From: Afipia sp. | Lineage (GTDB): Bacteria; Pseudomonadota; Alphaproteobacteria; Rhizobiales; Xanthobacteraceae | Reading direction: 5' to 3' | Length of the DNA: 35,837 bases | Assembly: GCA_030652315.1 (NCBI GenBank) | Contig: JAUSAX010000111.1 | Span: 1-35,837 of the forward strand | Part shown: positions 11,317-21,366 of the stretch, in pieces | How positions within the stretch are numbered: the first letter of the stretch is position 1 | How the letters are laid out: each line of letters opens with the position of its first letter | Position numbers and translations under genes: made by a program | Notes under the pieces: model-generated | What the model saw: only the letters and a program-made list of their open reading frames with translations | Database searches by the model: none | Told to the model about the DNA's origin: nothing

Positions 11317-12059
11317 CGGGAGGCCGTCTCGACCCAGTGCCGGTCGGTCGCCGGTCCGTCGATACGGCCCGAACGCAACCGCACCACCCGATCGCAGCGC
11401 TGCGCGAGTGCAGTGTCGTGCGTCACCAGGACGAGGGTCATGCCGCGCTCGAGGTGCTTGGCGAACAGGAGGTCGACGATCTGTTTGCCGGTGGCCTCGT
11501 CGAGATTTCCGGTCGGCTCATCGGCCACGAGAATGGCGGGATCGGGCGCCATCGCGCGCGCCAGCGCGACGCGTTGCTGTTCGCCGCCCGAGAGTTGCGA
11601 AGGATAGTGATGCAGCCGCTCGCCCAGCCCAACACCGGCAAGTTCCTGCGCGGCGCGCTCATTCGCATCCGCGCGGCCTGCGAGTTCGAGCGGGACTGCG
11701 ACATTCTCAAGCGCCGTCATGGTCGGGATCAGATGAAACGACTGGAACACGATACCGACATGGCGGCCACGGAACCGTGCGAGAGCGTCCTCGTCGAGGG
11801 CATTGAACGCGGCGCCGTTGACCACCACCTCTCCGCTGTCAGGACGTTCAAGCCCCGCCATCACCATCAACAGCGTGGACTTGCCCGAACCTGAGGGGCC
11901 GATCAGGCCGACGGCTTCACCGGGCGCGACGCGCAGGCTGACATCCTTGAGGATGTGAACGCGCGCGGCACCGCTGCCCAGCGAGAGATTGACGTTTGAA
12001 ATGGAAATGGTGTCCGGTTCGAGACCGGCGCGCGGCGAGGGTTCAATGAGACTGTCCAT
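11313..12059 (-). CDS. ABC transporter ATP-binding protein, YbbA/LolD type
   Basis: A 248-residue ATPase of the LolD/MacB/YbbA group. It shows Walker A GPSGSGKST (residues 54-62), Q-loop FQSFHLIPTMTALENV, signature LSGGEQQR (156-163), Walker B ILVADEP (176-182) with GNLD next to it, and H-loop LVTHD. It would energise the FtsX-type permease encoded directly downstream with an ATGA overlap. It is divergent from the arylesterase gene, and only 39 bases separate its start from the paired-hairpin element at 12099. The pair could be named ybbA/ybbP by analogy, but orthology was not tested. Confidence 0.93.
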   Translation of the reverse strand: MDSLIEPSPRAGLEPDTISISNVNLSLGSGAARVHILKDVSLRVAPGEAVGLIGPSGSGKSTLLMVMAGLERPDSGEVVVNGAAFNALDEDALARFRGRHVGIVFQSFHLIPTMTALENVAVPLELAGRADANERAAQELAGVGLGERLHHYPSQLSGGEQQRVALARAMAPDPAILVADEPTGNLDEATGKQIVDLLFAKHLERGMTLVLVTHDTALAQRCDRVVRLRSGRIDGPATDRHWVETASR

Positions 12060-12098
12060 GGATCTTTCATATGGGGGTTTCGGCCGCGCGGTCGAGGG

Positions 12099-12265
12099 GC
12101 TGGTGTCCCGAATCCGAAGTTCGCTCCATTTTGCCGCGCCTTCGGTAGCGAACTTCGGATTCGAAAGGACACCAGCAAACTACAATTCTAGTGTGGCTAT
12201 GGTTCGCAGGTCCGCAAACGGAGGCTGTCGCAAGGAGGGTGCGGACCTGCGAACCGCCACACTAG
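12099..12265. repeat. Paired bulged-hairpin element, copy 1
   Basis: There are two long imperfect palindromes. Hairpin 1: outer stem 12099-12108 with 12167-12176 (10 bp), AAA bulge 12164-12166 on the right arm, inner stem 12109-12125 with 12147-12163 (17 bp), loop 21 nt. Spacer AAACTACAATT, 12177-12187. Hairpin 2: outer stem 12188-12197 with 12256-12265 (10 bp), TAT bulge 12198-12200 on the left arm, inner stem 12201-12216 with 12240-12255 (16 bp), loop 23 nt. All listed pairs are Watson-Crick. Turned to a common orientation, both bulges fall on the same arm as T-A/T-T, so the element is an inverted pair of one unit. Hairpin 2 starts CTAG and ends CTAG. It fills most of the 205-base gap between two divergent genes. 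Confidence 0.93.
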
Positions 12266-12939
12266 TGAGGACGTTCATTGTCGCAGCAGCGGGGGCAATG
12301 ATGGCGATGTCGGGGCCGGCCTCGGCTCAAACGGTACCTGTCAAACAAGATGTCAAAGATGTGAAGCCGATCAAGCTCGCGGTTCTGGGCGATTCCCTGA
12401 CCGCCGGTTACGGCTTGCCGGCTTCGGCGGCGTTTCCGGTGCGCCTGCAGAAGGCTCTCGCCGACAAGGGCATCGCCACCGATATCCATAACGCGGGTGT
12501 CTCCGGCGACACCACGACCGGCGGCCTGGCCCGTCTCGACTGGTCGATCCCGCCCGGCACCGAAGCTGTGATTGTTGAACTTGGCGCCAACGACGCCCTG
12601 CGCGGCGTCGATCCGAAGGTCTCGCGCGGCGCGCTCGACGAGATTCTCAACAAGCTGAAAGCGCGCAACATCGCTGTTTTATTGTGCGGGATGTACGCGC
12701 CGCCGAACTATGGCGCGGAGTATACGGCGACGTTCAACAGCATCTATCCCGACCTCGCCAAAAGCCACAAAGTGCCGCTTTATCCGTTCTTTCTCGACGG
12801 CGTGGCCACCGAGGCGAAGCTGACCCAGCCCGACGGATTGCATCCGACGGCCGCGGGAGTCGATGTCGTGGTCGAGCGGATTCTGCCTACGGTGGAGGCG
12901 TTTCTGAAAGATCATGCGTTGCAGCCAGGCAAGCCCTGA
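12265..12939 (+). CDS. GDSL-family arylesterase / lysophospholipase (TesA-like)
   Basis: A 224-residue exported SGNH hydrolase from the GTG start. It has a signal peptide (about residues 1-21, MRTFIVAAAGAMMAMSGPASA). Then come block I LAVLGDSLTAGYG with nucleophile Ser44, block II NAGVSGDTTTGG, block III ELGAND with Asn109, and block V DGLHPT with Asp190 and His193. Such enzymes hydrolyse aryl and short-chain esters, thioesters or lysophospholipids in the periplasm. Start choice is uncertain. GTG 12265 sits on the last base of the hairpin element and lacks a near ribosome site. ATG 12199 lies inside hairpin 2, and an in-frame CTG (12247) lies 7 bases after AAGGAGGG. It is divergent from a YbbA/YbbP-type transporter. 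Confidence 0.88.
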   Translation: MRTFIVAAAGAMMAMSGPASAQTVPVKQDVKDVKPIKLAVLGDSLTAGYGLPASAAFPVRLQKALADKGIATDIHNAGVSGDTTTGGLARLDWSIPPGTEAVIVELGANDALRGVDPKVSRGALDEILNKLKARNIAVLLCGMYAPPNYGAEYTATFNSIYPDLAKSHKVPLYPFFLDGVATEAKLTQPDGLHPTAAGVDVVVERILPTVEAFLKDHALQPGKP

Positions 12940-13046
12940 GGGGATTTGTCGTTGTTCCCGCGATGGCCGCTTCGCACTGTCATCGTGCTGCGGTAAAAAA
13001 GACCTCAGGTGATTCGTGATCCTCTTTTGCATCGAGGAGATTCGTG

Positions 13047-13583
13047 ATGCCGCGCTTGTTCACCGGGCTGGAAATCCCCCCGGACATCGGCCAGACGCTC
13101 TCGAATTTACGCGGGGGCCTGCCGGGCGCCCGCTGGGTCGATCCCGAAAATTATCACGTCACATTGCGCTTCATCGGCGACATCGATGGCCCCGCAGCCA
13201 ACGAAATCGCCTCGACGCTGGAGCGGATCAACCGCAAGCCGTTCGAGGTCGCCCTGCAGGGCCTGTCCAGTTTCGGCGGCAAGAAACCGCGCGCTGTGGT
13301 GGCATCGGTTGTACCAAGCCGTCCGTTGATGGAGTTGCAGGCGGAACTGGAACGGCTGATCCAGCGGTTCGGTTTCGACCCGGAGGGCCGCAAATTCATC
13401 CCTCATGTGACACTGGCGCGGCTGCGGGATGCCTCCAATCGGGATGTGGCGGACTATCTGTCGGTGCGGGGGTATTTTCCGACCCGCAGCTTCATGGCCT
13501 CCCGGTTCGTGCTGTTCTCGTCGCGCGCGTCGATCGGTGGTGGGCCTTACGTGGTCGAAGACGCCTATGCGCTGAGCGCATAG
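13047..13583 (+). CDS. thpR: RNA 2',3'-cyclic phosphodiesterase / 2'-5' RNA ligase family
   Basis: A 178-residue protein of the 2H phosphoesterase superfamily. Both catalytic H-x-T motifs are present: HVTL at residues 37-40 and HVTL at 120-123 (FIPHVTLARL). The N-terminus MPRLFTGLEIPPDI and the YHVTLRFIGDID context are typical of ThpR/LigT. The enzyme opens 2',3'-cyclic phosphate ends on RNA, and ligates 2'-5' in vitro. GAGGAG lies 7 bases before ATG 13047; a GTG one codon earlier is also possible. It lies on the same strand between the arylesterase gene and zapE, with gaps of 107 and 61 bases. Confidence 0.92.
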   Translation: MPRLFTGLEIPPDIGQTLSNLRGGLPGARWVDPENYHVTLRFIGDIDGPAANEIASTLERINRKPFEVALQGLSSFGGKKPRAVVASVVPSRPLMELQAELERLIQRFGFDPEGRKFIPHVTLARLRDASNRDVADYLSVRGYFPTRSFMASRFVLFSSRASIGGGPYVVEDAYALSA

Positions 13584-13644
13584 AGAGCCACCCGTCACCT
13601 TTGTAGTCTTGCATTTTCCGCCTCGTTCTGGCGGGTAGCGAGCC

Positions 13645-14826
13645 ATGAACGCTCTCACCCCCGCCCCGTTCCGTCGGCAGTATCAGGCTCTCGTTGCTGC
13701 GGGCACCATCGAGGCCGATCCGGCGCAGGCCCGGGCCGTCGAAGCCTTCTCGGCGCTTGAGGCAAGGCTGGCCGGATACCGTCCCGGCCGCGGCGGACTG
13801 CTGCAACGCCTGTTCGCTGACAAGGACGCGATCCCACTGCGCGGACTCTACATCCACGGCGAGGTCGGCCGCGGCAAGACCATGCTGATGGATCTGTTCT
13901 TCAGCGAGAGCACCGTCACGCATAAGCGCCGCGCGCACTTTCACGAATTCATGGCCGACGTCCACGAGCGGATTCACGGCTTTCGCCAGAAGATTGCCCG
14001 GCAGGAAATCGCCGACACCGATCCGGTGCGGCTGACTGCGGCGTCGATCTTCGAGGAAGCGTGGCTGCTGTGCTTCGACGAGTTTCACGTCACCGATATT
14101 GCGGATGCGATGATCCTCGGACGGCTGTTTGGCCGGCTGTTCGAACTGGGGACGGTGGTCGTTGCGACCTCGAACGTCGCTCCCGACGATCTCTACAAGG
14201 GCGGCCTCAATCGCGCGCTGTTTCTGCCGTTTGTCGCGCAGCTCAAGGAGCGGATGGACGTGCTGCGGCTGGATGCGCGCACCGATTTCCGGATGGAAAA
14301 ACTCGCAGGCATCAAGATGTGGCTGGTGCCGGCCGATGTGTCGGCCGATGCCGCGCTCGACAAGGCATGGACCAAGCTCACCGGCGGCGCCGCCGACCGG
14401 CCGCGCGACATCACGGTCAAGGGCCGCACGTTGCATGTGCCGCATTCGGCACATGGCGTTGCGCGATTCTCGTTTGCGGATCTGTGCGAGAAGCCGCTCG
14501 GCGCGTCGGACTATCTGCGGCTCGCGCATGATTATCACACGCTGATCATCGACCGGATTCCGGCGATGAACTACGAGCATCGCAACTACGCCAAACGCTT
14601 CATCACCCTGATCGACACGCTTTACGACAATGCGGTGAAGCTGATGGCGTCAGCGGAGACCGATCCGCTGTCGCTTTACAGTGCGACCGAAGGGGTTGAG
14701 GCCAACGAATTCAAGCGGACCTCGTCGCGGCTGATCGAGATGGGTTCGGAATCCTATCTGGCGCTGCCTCACGGCCGCAGCGACTCGTCCGCGAGCGGTT
14801 CGACCACCGGTCTGGTCGAGACCTGA
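13645..14826 (+). CDS. zapE: Cell division protein ZapE (AFG1-like ATPase)
   Basis: A 393-residue P-loop ATPase of the AFG1/LACE1/ZapE family, at the normal length. Walker A is GEVGRGKT (residues 72-79) in GLYIHGEVGRGKTMLMDLFF. Walker B is LLCFDEF (141-147) in the family-specific LLCFDEFHVTDIADAMIL. The sensor region TSNVAPDDLYKGGLNR and the late RFSFADLCEKPLGASDYL are also present. In E. coli ZapE interacts with FtsZ at the septum; mitochondrial homologues act in protein turnover. It precedes mdh by 190 bases, which probably hold a separate promoter. Confidence 0.95.
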   Translation: MNALTPAPFRRQYQALVAAGTIEADPAQARAVEAFSALEARLAGYRPGRGGLLQRLFADKDAIPLRGLYIHGEVGRGKTMLMDLFFSESTVTHKRRAHFHEFMADVHERIHGFRQKIARQEIADTDPVRLTAASIFEEAWLLCFDEFHVTDIADAMILGRLFGRLFELGTVVVATSNVAPDDLYKGGLNRALFLPFVAQLKERMDVLRLDARTDFRMEKLAGIKMWLVPADVSADAALDKAWTKLTGGAADRPRDITVKGRTLHVPHSAHGVARFSFADLCEKPLGASDYLRLAHDYHTLIIDRIPAMNYEHRNYAKRFITLIDTLYDNAVKLMASAETDPLSLYSATEGVEANEFKRTSSRLIEMGSESYLALPHGRSDSSASGSTTGLVET

Positions 14827-15985
<1,159 letters not shown>

Positions 15986-16003
15986 GGCTGCGACACCGCT
16001 ATC

Positions 16004-16040
16004 TTCATGTGCGATCCGGAAGTTCCGGGTCGCACATGAA
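16004..16040 (+). other. Intercistronic hairpin between mdh and sucC
   Basis: TTCATGTGCGA (16004-16014) pairs with TCGCACATGAA (16030-16040). A T-G wobble and CCGG/CCGG extend it to a 16-bp stem with loop AAGTT. It lacks a T-run (next bases ATCATCTCC), so it is not a standard terminator. An RNA-processing or mRNA-stabilising role that sets mdh versus suc levels is an inference. Confidence 0.6.
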
Positions 16041-16093
16041 ATCATCTCCTTCGTTTTAGTTTTCGATCTCCTCTCCGATCTCTGGGGCAGTCC

Positions 16094-17290
<1,197 letters not shown>

Positions 17291-17294
17291 GCCG

Positions 17295-18179
17295 ATGTCC
17301 GTCCTGATCGACAAGAACACCAAGGTCATCTGCCAGGGCTTCACCGGCAAGAACGGCACCTTCCATTCGCAGGGCGCCATCGACTACGGCACCAAGATGG
17401 TCGGCGGCACCTCGCCGGGCAAAGGCGGCACGACGCATCTCGGCCTGCCGGTGTTCGACACGGTGTCCGAGGCGCGCGAGAAAACCGGCGCCGATGCGTC
17501 GGTGATTTACGTTCCGCCGCCGGGCGCAGCGGACGCAATCTGCGAAGCTATCGATGCGGAAGTACCGCTGATCATCTGCATCACCGAAGGCATTCCGGTG
17601 CTGGACATGGTGCGCGTCAAAAGATCGCTCAGCGGATCCAAGTCGCGCCTGATCGGGCCGAACTGTCCGGGCGTCGTGACCGCAGGCGAATCGAAAATCG
17701 GCATTATGCCGGCGAACATTTTCAAGCCCGGCAGCGTCGGCATCCTGTCCCGCTCAGGCACACTCACCTACGAAGCCGTGTTCCAGACCACGCAGGTCGG
17801 CCTCGGCCAGACCTCGGCGGTCGGCATTGGCGGCGATCCGGTCAAGGGGACCGAATTTATTGAAATCCTCGAGCTGTTCCTGGCGGACGAGAAGACCAAG
17901 TCGATCATCATGATCGGTGAAATCGGCGGGTCGGCCGAAGAGGACGCGGCGCAGTTCCTCAAGGACGAAGCCAAGCGCGGCCGCAAGAAGCCGATGGTCG
18001 GATTTATCGCCGGCCGCACCGCACCTCCGGGTCGCCGCATGGGTCATGCCGGCGCAATCGTCTCCGGTGGCAAGGGCGACGCCGAATCGAAGATTGCGGC
18101 GATGGAAGCGGCCGGGATTACGGTTTCCCCGTCGCCTGCGCGGCTCGGAACGACGCTTCTCGAAAGGTTGAAGGCATAA
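17295..18179 (+). CDS. sucD: Succinyl-CoA synthetase, alpha subunit
   Basis: A 294-residue alpha subunit. It has the CoA-binding Rossmann domain at the N-terminus ([31 protein letters not shown]), the hinge GPNCPGV, and the phosphorylated active-site histidine His251 in [12 protein letters not shown]. It pairs with SucC. Translation probably follows sucC closely given the 4-base gap. After sucD comes a 136-base gap with a dyad and a terminator-like hairpin before sucA. Confidence 0.98.
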   Translation: MSVLIDKNTKVICQGFTGKNGTFHSQGAIDYGTKMVGGTSPGKGGTTHLGLPVFDTVSEAREKTGADASVIYVPPPGAADAICEAIDAEVPLIICITEGIPVLDMVRVKRSLSGSKSRLIGPNCPGVVTAGESKIGIMPANIFKPGSVGILSRSGTLTYEAVFQTTQVGLGQTSAVGIGGDPVKGTEFIEILELFLADEKTKSIIMIGEIGGSAEEDAAQFLKDEAKRGRKKPMVGFIAGRTAPPGRRMGHAGAIVSGGKGDAESKIAAMEAAGITVSPSPARLGTTLLERLKA

Positions 18180-18208
18180 TTCAGTTCTTGGTTCTTTTCA
18201 GCGCGAAG

Positions 18209-18230
18209 TTTTGCCCTAAATAGGGTAAAA
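18209..18230. promoter_or_regulatory. Palindrome in the sucD-sucA gap
   Basis: TTTTGCCCTA-AA-TAGGGTAAAA is a 22-base near-perfect dyad (one G/T pair off). A 2-base centre makes an RNA hairpin poor, so it looks more like a protein-binding site on DNA. It lies about 86 bases before the sucA ATG. Confidence 0.4.
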
Positions 18231-18258
18231 GGTGCGGCCCAAACACAAAGCCGATACC

Positions 18259-18285
18259 AAATCGGGCGATTTTCTCCCGATTTTT
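18259..18285 (+). terminator. Terminator-like hairpin in the sucA leader (possible attenuator)
   Basis: AAATCGGG (18259-18266) pairs with CCCGATTT (18276-18283) around a 9-nt loop and runs into TTTTT (18281-18285). It ends 30 bases before the sucA start and about 80 bases after the sucD stop. It could separate sucCD from sucAB transcription or act as partial read-through control. Confidence 0.5.
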
Positions 18286-18315
18286 CCGCGCGATGCAATC
18301 AATCAGGACGTAACC

Positions 18316-21267
18316 ATGTCTCGCCAGGACGCGAACGCCAACTTCGCCCTCACTTCCTTCCTCGACGGCGCCAACGCCACCTACATTGACCAGCTGTACG
18401 CTCGCTACGAGAACGACCCGTCGTCGGTCGATCCGGACTGGGTTGATTTCTTCAAGACCCTGAAGGATCAGCCGGCGGATGTCGCGAAGAACGCGCAGGG
18501 CCCGTCCTGGGAAAAGGCCAACTGGCCGACCACGCCAAATGACGATCTGACCTCCGCGCTCGACGGCAACTGGGCCCAGGTCGAAAAGGCCGTCGGCGGC
18601 AAGATCGCAGCCAAGGCGCAGGCCGCCGGCAGTAACCTCACTTCGGCTGATGTGCAGCAGGCCACGCGCGATTCGGTGCGCGCGCTGATGCTGATTCGCG
18701 CCTACCGCATGCGCGGTCATTTCCACGCCAATCTCGATCCGCTCGGCATCGAGGGCCAGAAGGATCACGAAGAACTCGATCCGCGCTCCTACGGCTTCAC
18801 CGACGCCGATTTCGACCGCAAGATTTTCCTCGACCATGTGCTGGGTCTTGAGACCGCAACGCTGCGCGAGATCGTGGCGATCTGTCAGCGCACCTATTGC
18901 CAGACGCTCGGCGTCGAATTCATGCACATCTCGAATCCCGCGCAGAAAAGCTGGATTCAGGAACGCATCGAAGGTCCGGACAAGGAAATCAGCTTCACCC
19001 GCGAAGGCCGCCGCGCCATCCTGATGAAGCTCGTCGAGGCCGAAGGCTTCGAAAAATTCTGCGACATCAAGTTCACCGGCACCAAGCGATTCGGTCTCGA
19101 CGGCGCGGAATCGCTGATCCCCGCGCTCGAACAGATCATCAAGCGCGGCGGCAATCTCGGCGTGCAGGACATCGTGCTCGGCATGCCGCATCGCGGACGC
19201 CTCAACGTGCTGACCCAGGTGATGGGCAAGCCGCACCGCGCGCTGTTCCATGAATTCAAGGGCGGCTCGGCCAATCCCGACGAAGTCGAGGGTTCGGGCG
19301 ACGTGAAGTACCATCTCGGCGCCTCGTCTGACCGGGAGTTCGACGGCAACAAGATCCATCTGTCGCTGACGGCCAATCCGTCGCATCTGGAAATTGTCGA
19401 TCCGATCGTGCTCGGCAAGGTGCGCGCCAAGCAGGACCAGAACGGTGACCCGCCGGATCAGCGTATTTCAGTGCTGCCGCTGATGATGCACGGCGACGCC
19501 GCGTTCGCCGGACAGGGCGTGGTTGCGGAATGTTTCGCGCTGTCGGACCTGAAGGGCTATCGCACCGGCGGTTCGCTGCACTTCATTGTCAACAACCAGA
19601 TCGGCTTCACGACCTATCCGCGTTACTCGCGCTCGTCGCCGTATCCGTCGGACGTCGCCAAGATGATCGACGCGCCGATTTTCCACGTCAACGGCGACGA
19701 TCCGGAAGCGGTGGTGTTCGCAGCGAAGGTGGCGATCGAGTACCGGCAGAAGTTCCACAAGCCGGTCGTCATCGACATGTTCTGCTATCGCCGCCACGGC
19801 CATAACGAGGGCGACGAACCGGCATTCACCAACCCGGTGATGTACAAGAAGATCGCAACCCATCCGACCACGCTCGACCTCTACGCCAGGCGGCTGATCG
19901 CCGATGGTGTGATGACTGAAGGCGAGATCGACAAGGCGAAGGCCGATTGGCGCGCTCGGCTCGATGCCGAGCTCGAGGCTGGTTCGGGCTACAAGCCGAA
20001 CAAGGCCGACTGGCTCGATGGCAAGTGGGCCGGATTCAAGTCGGCTGACCTCGGCGAGGATCCGCGCCGCGGCAACACCGGTATCGCCATCGACGAGCTG
20101 AAGGATATCGGCCGCAAGATCACCAAGGTGCCGGACGGTTTCCGCGTTCACCGCACCGTACAGCGCTACCTCGATAGCCGCATGAAGGCGATCGAGAACG
20201 GCGAGGGTATCGACTGGGCGACCGGCGAGGCGCTGGCGTTCTGCACGCTGATGAAGGAAGGCCATCACGTTCGTCTGTCCGGACAGGACTCTGAGCGCGG
20301 TACCTTCTCGCAGCGGCATTCGGTGCTGTTCGATCAGGAAGACGAAAGCCGCTACACGCCGTTCAATCATATCGGCGACAATCAGGGCCACTACGAAGTC
20401 ATCAATTCGCTGTTGTCTGAAGAGGCGGTGCTCGGCTTCGAGTACGGCTACTCGCTGGCGGAGCCAAAGGCGCTGACGATCTGGGAAGCGCAGTTCGGCG
20501 ATTTCGCCAACGGCGCGCAGGTTCTGTTCGACCAGTTCATTTCCTCGGGTGAACGCAAGTGGCTGCGCATGTCGGGCCTCGTCTGCATGCTGCCGCACGG
20601 TTATGAAGGCCAGGGACCGGAGCATTCCTCCGCGCGCCTCGAGCGTTTCCTTCAGATGTGCGCCGAAGACAACATGCAGGTCGTCAATATCACGACGCCT
20701 GCGAATTTGTTTCACGCGCTTCGTCGCCAGTTGAAGCGTGAAATCCGCAAGCCGCTGATCATCATGACGCCGAAGTCGCTGCTGCGCCACAAGCGCGCGG
20801 TATCGAAGCTCGAGGAGTTCGGTCCCGATACGTCGTTCCATCGCGTCCTGCTGGACGACGCCGAAACCGGCGGCGAGACCAAGCTCGTCGCTGACGCAAA
20901 AATCCGCCGCGTGGTGATCTGCTCGGGCAAGGTCTATTACGATCTCTACGAGGACCGCGAGAAGCGCGGCGTCGACGACATCTACCTGCTGCGCGTCGAG
21001 CAGCTCTATCCGGTGCCGCTCAAGACGCTGGTGCAGGTGCTCGAGCGCTTCAAGAAGGCCGAAGTGGTCTGGTGCCAGGAAGAACCGCGCAACATGGGCG
21101 GCTGGCACTTCATCGAGCCTTACCTCGAGTGGGTGCTCAACCAGGTCGGCTCGGCGCACAAGCGTCCGCGCTATGCCGGACGTGCTGCTGCCGCCGCAAC
21201 CGCGACCGGGTTGATGTCGAAGCATCTCCAGCAATTGAAAGCATTCCTCGACGAAGCTCTCGGCTGA
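18316..21267 (+). CDS. sucA: 2-oxoglutarate dehydrogenase E1 component
   Basis: A 983-residue thiamine-diphosphate decarboxylase subunit. The N-terminal E2-interaction segment (MSRQDANANFALTSFLDGAN; YARYENDPSSVDPDWVDFF) is followed by the catalytic core: GMPHRGRLNVL, HGDAAFAGQGVV, and the ThDP region NGDDPEAV to YRRHGHNEGDEPAFT. The transketolase-like C-terminal part contains LPHGYEGQGPEHSSARLERFLQ in two stretches and IMTPKSLLRHK. It decarboxylates 2-oxoglutarate and transfers the succinyl group to SucB. ATG 18316 with AGGA 7 bases ahead is chosen over an in-frame start 28 codons upstream that would read through the attenuator-like hairpin. Confidence 0.97.
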   Translation: MSRQDANANFALTSFLDGANATYIDQLYARYENDPSSVDPDWVDFFKTLKDQPADVAKNAQGPSWEKANWPTTPNDDLTSALDGNWAQVEKAVGGKIAAKAQAAGSNLTSADVQQATRDSVRALMLIRAYRMRGHFHANLDPLGIEGQKDHEELDPRSYGFTDADFDRKIFLDHVLGLETATLREIVAICQRTYCQTLGVEFMHISNPAQKSWIQERIEGPDKEISFTREGRRAILMKLVEAEGFEKFCDIKFTGTKRFGLDGAESLIPALEQIIKRGGNLGVQDIVLGMPHRGRLNVLTQVMGKPHRALFHEFKGGSANPDEVEGSGDVKYHLGASSDREFDGNKIHLSLTANPSHLEIVDPIVLGKVRAKQDQNGDPPDQRISVLPLMMHGDAAFAGQGVVAECFALSDLKGYRTGGSLHFIVNNQIGFTTYPRYSRSSPYPSDVAKMIDAPIFHVNGDDPEAVVFAAKVAIEYRQKFHKPVVIDMFCYRRHGHNEGDEPAFTNPVMYKKIATHPTTLDLYARRLIADGVMTEGEIDKAKADWRARLDAELEAGSGYKPNKADWLDGKWAGFKSADLGEDPRRGNTGIAIDELKDIGRKITKVPDGFRVHRTVQRYLDSRMKAIENGEGIDWATGEALAFCTLMKEGHHVRLSGQDSERGTFSQRHSVLFDQEDESRYTPFNHIGDNQGHYEVINSLLSEEAVLGFEYGYSLAEPKALTIWEAQFGDFANGAQVLFDQFISSGERKWLRMSGLVCMLPHGYEGQGPEHSSARLERFLQMCAEDNMQVVNITTPANLFHALRRQLKREIRKPLIIMTPKSLLRHKRAVSKLEEFGPDTSFHRVLLDDAETGGETKLVADAKIRRVVICSGKVYYDLYEDREKRGVDDIYLLRVEQLYPVPLKTLVQVLERFKKAEVVWCQEEPRNMGGWHFIEPYLEWVLNQVGSAHKRPRYAGRAAAAATATGLMSKHLQQLKAFLDEALG

Positions 21268-21274
21268 CCAATGG

Positions 21275-21295
21275 ATGCCCGCAGGCCGCGGGCAT
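21275..21295 (+). other. Intercistronic hairpin between sucA and sucB
   Basis: ATGCCCGC (21275-21282) pairs with GCGGGCAT (21288-21295) around AGGCC, followed by TTCC. The 8-bp GC-rich stem starts 8 bases after the sucA stop. The T-tail is too short for a confident terminator; partial attenuation or mRNA end protection is possible. Confidence 0.45.
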
Positions 21296-21366
21296 TTCCA
21301 TCACATTCAATTTGATTGAGGCGCTGACGGCAGAATGTGCCGCTCATGACGCAAGGGGAAAGAGAA

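Noticed and set aside
12099..12265. Hairpin pair as integron attC sites
   Set aside because: attC sites also conserve fold over sequence and carry unpaired bases, but these lack the RYYYAAC/GTTRRRY end boxes, there is no cassette array, and the nearby XerC is the chromosomal type without integron integrase features.
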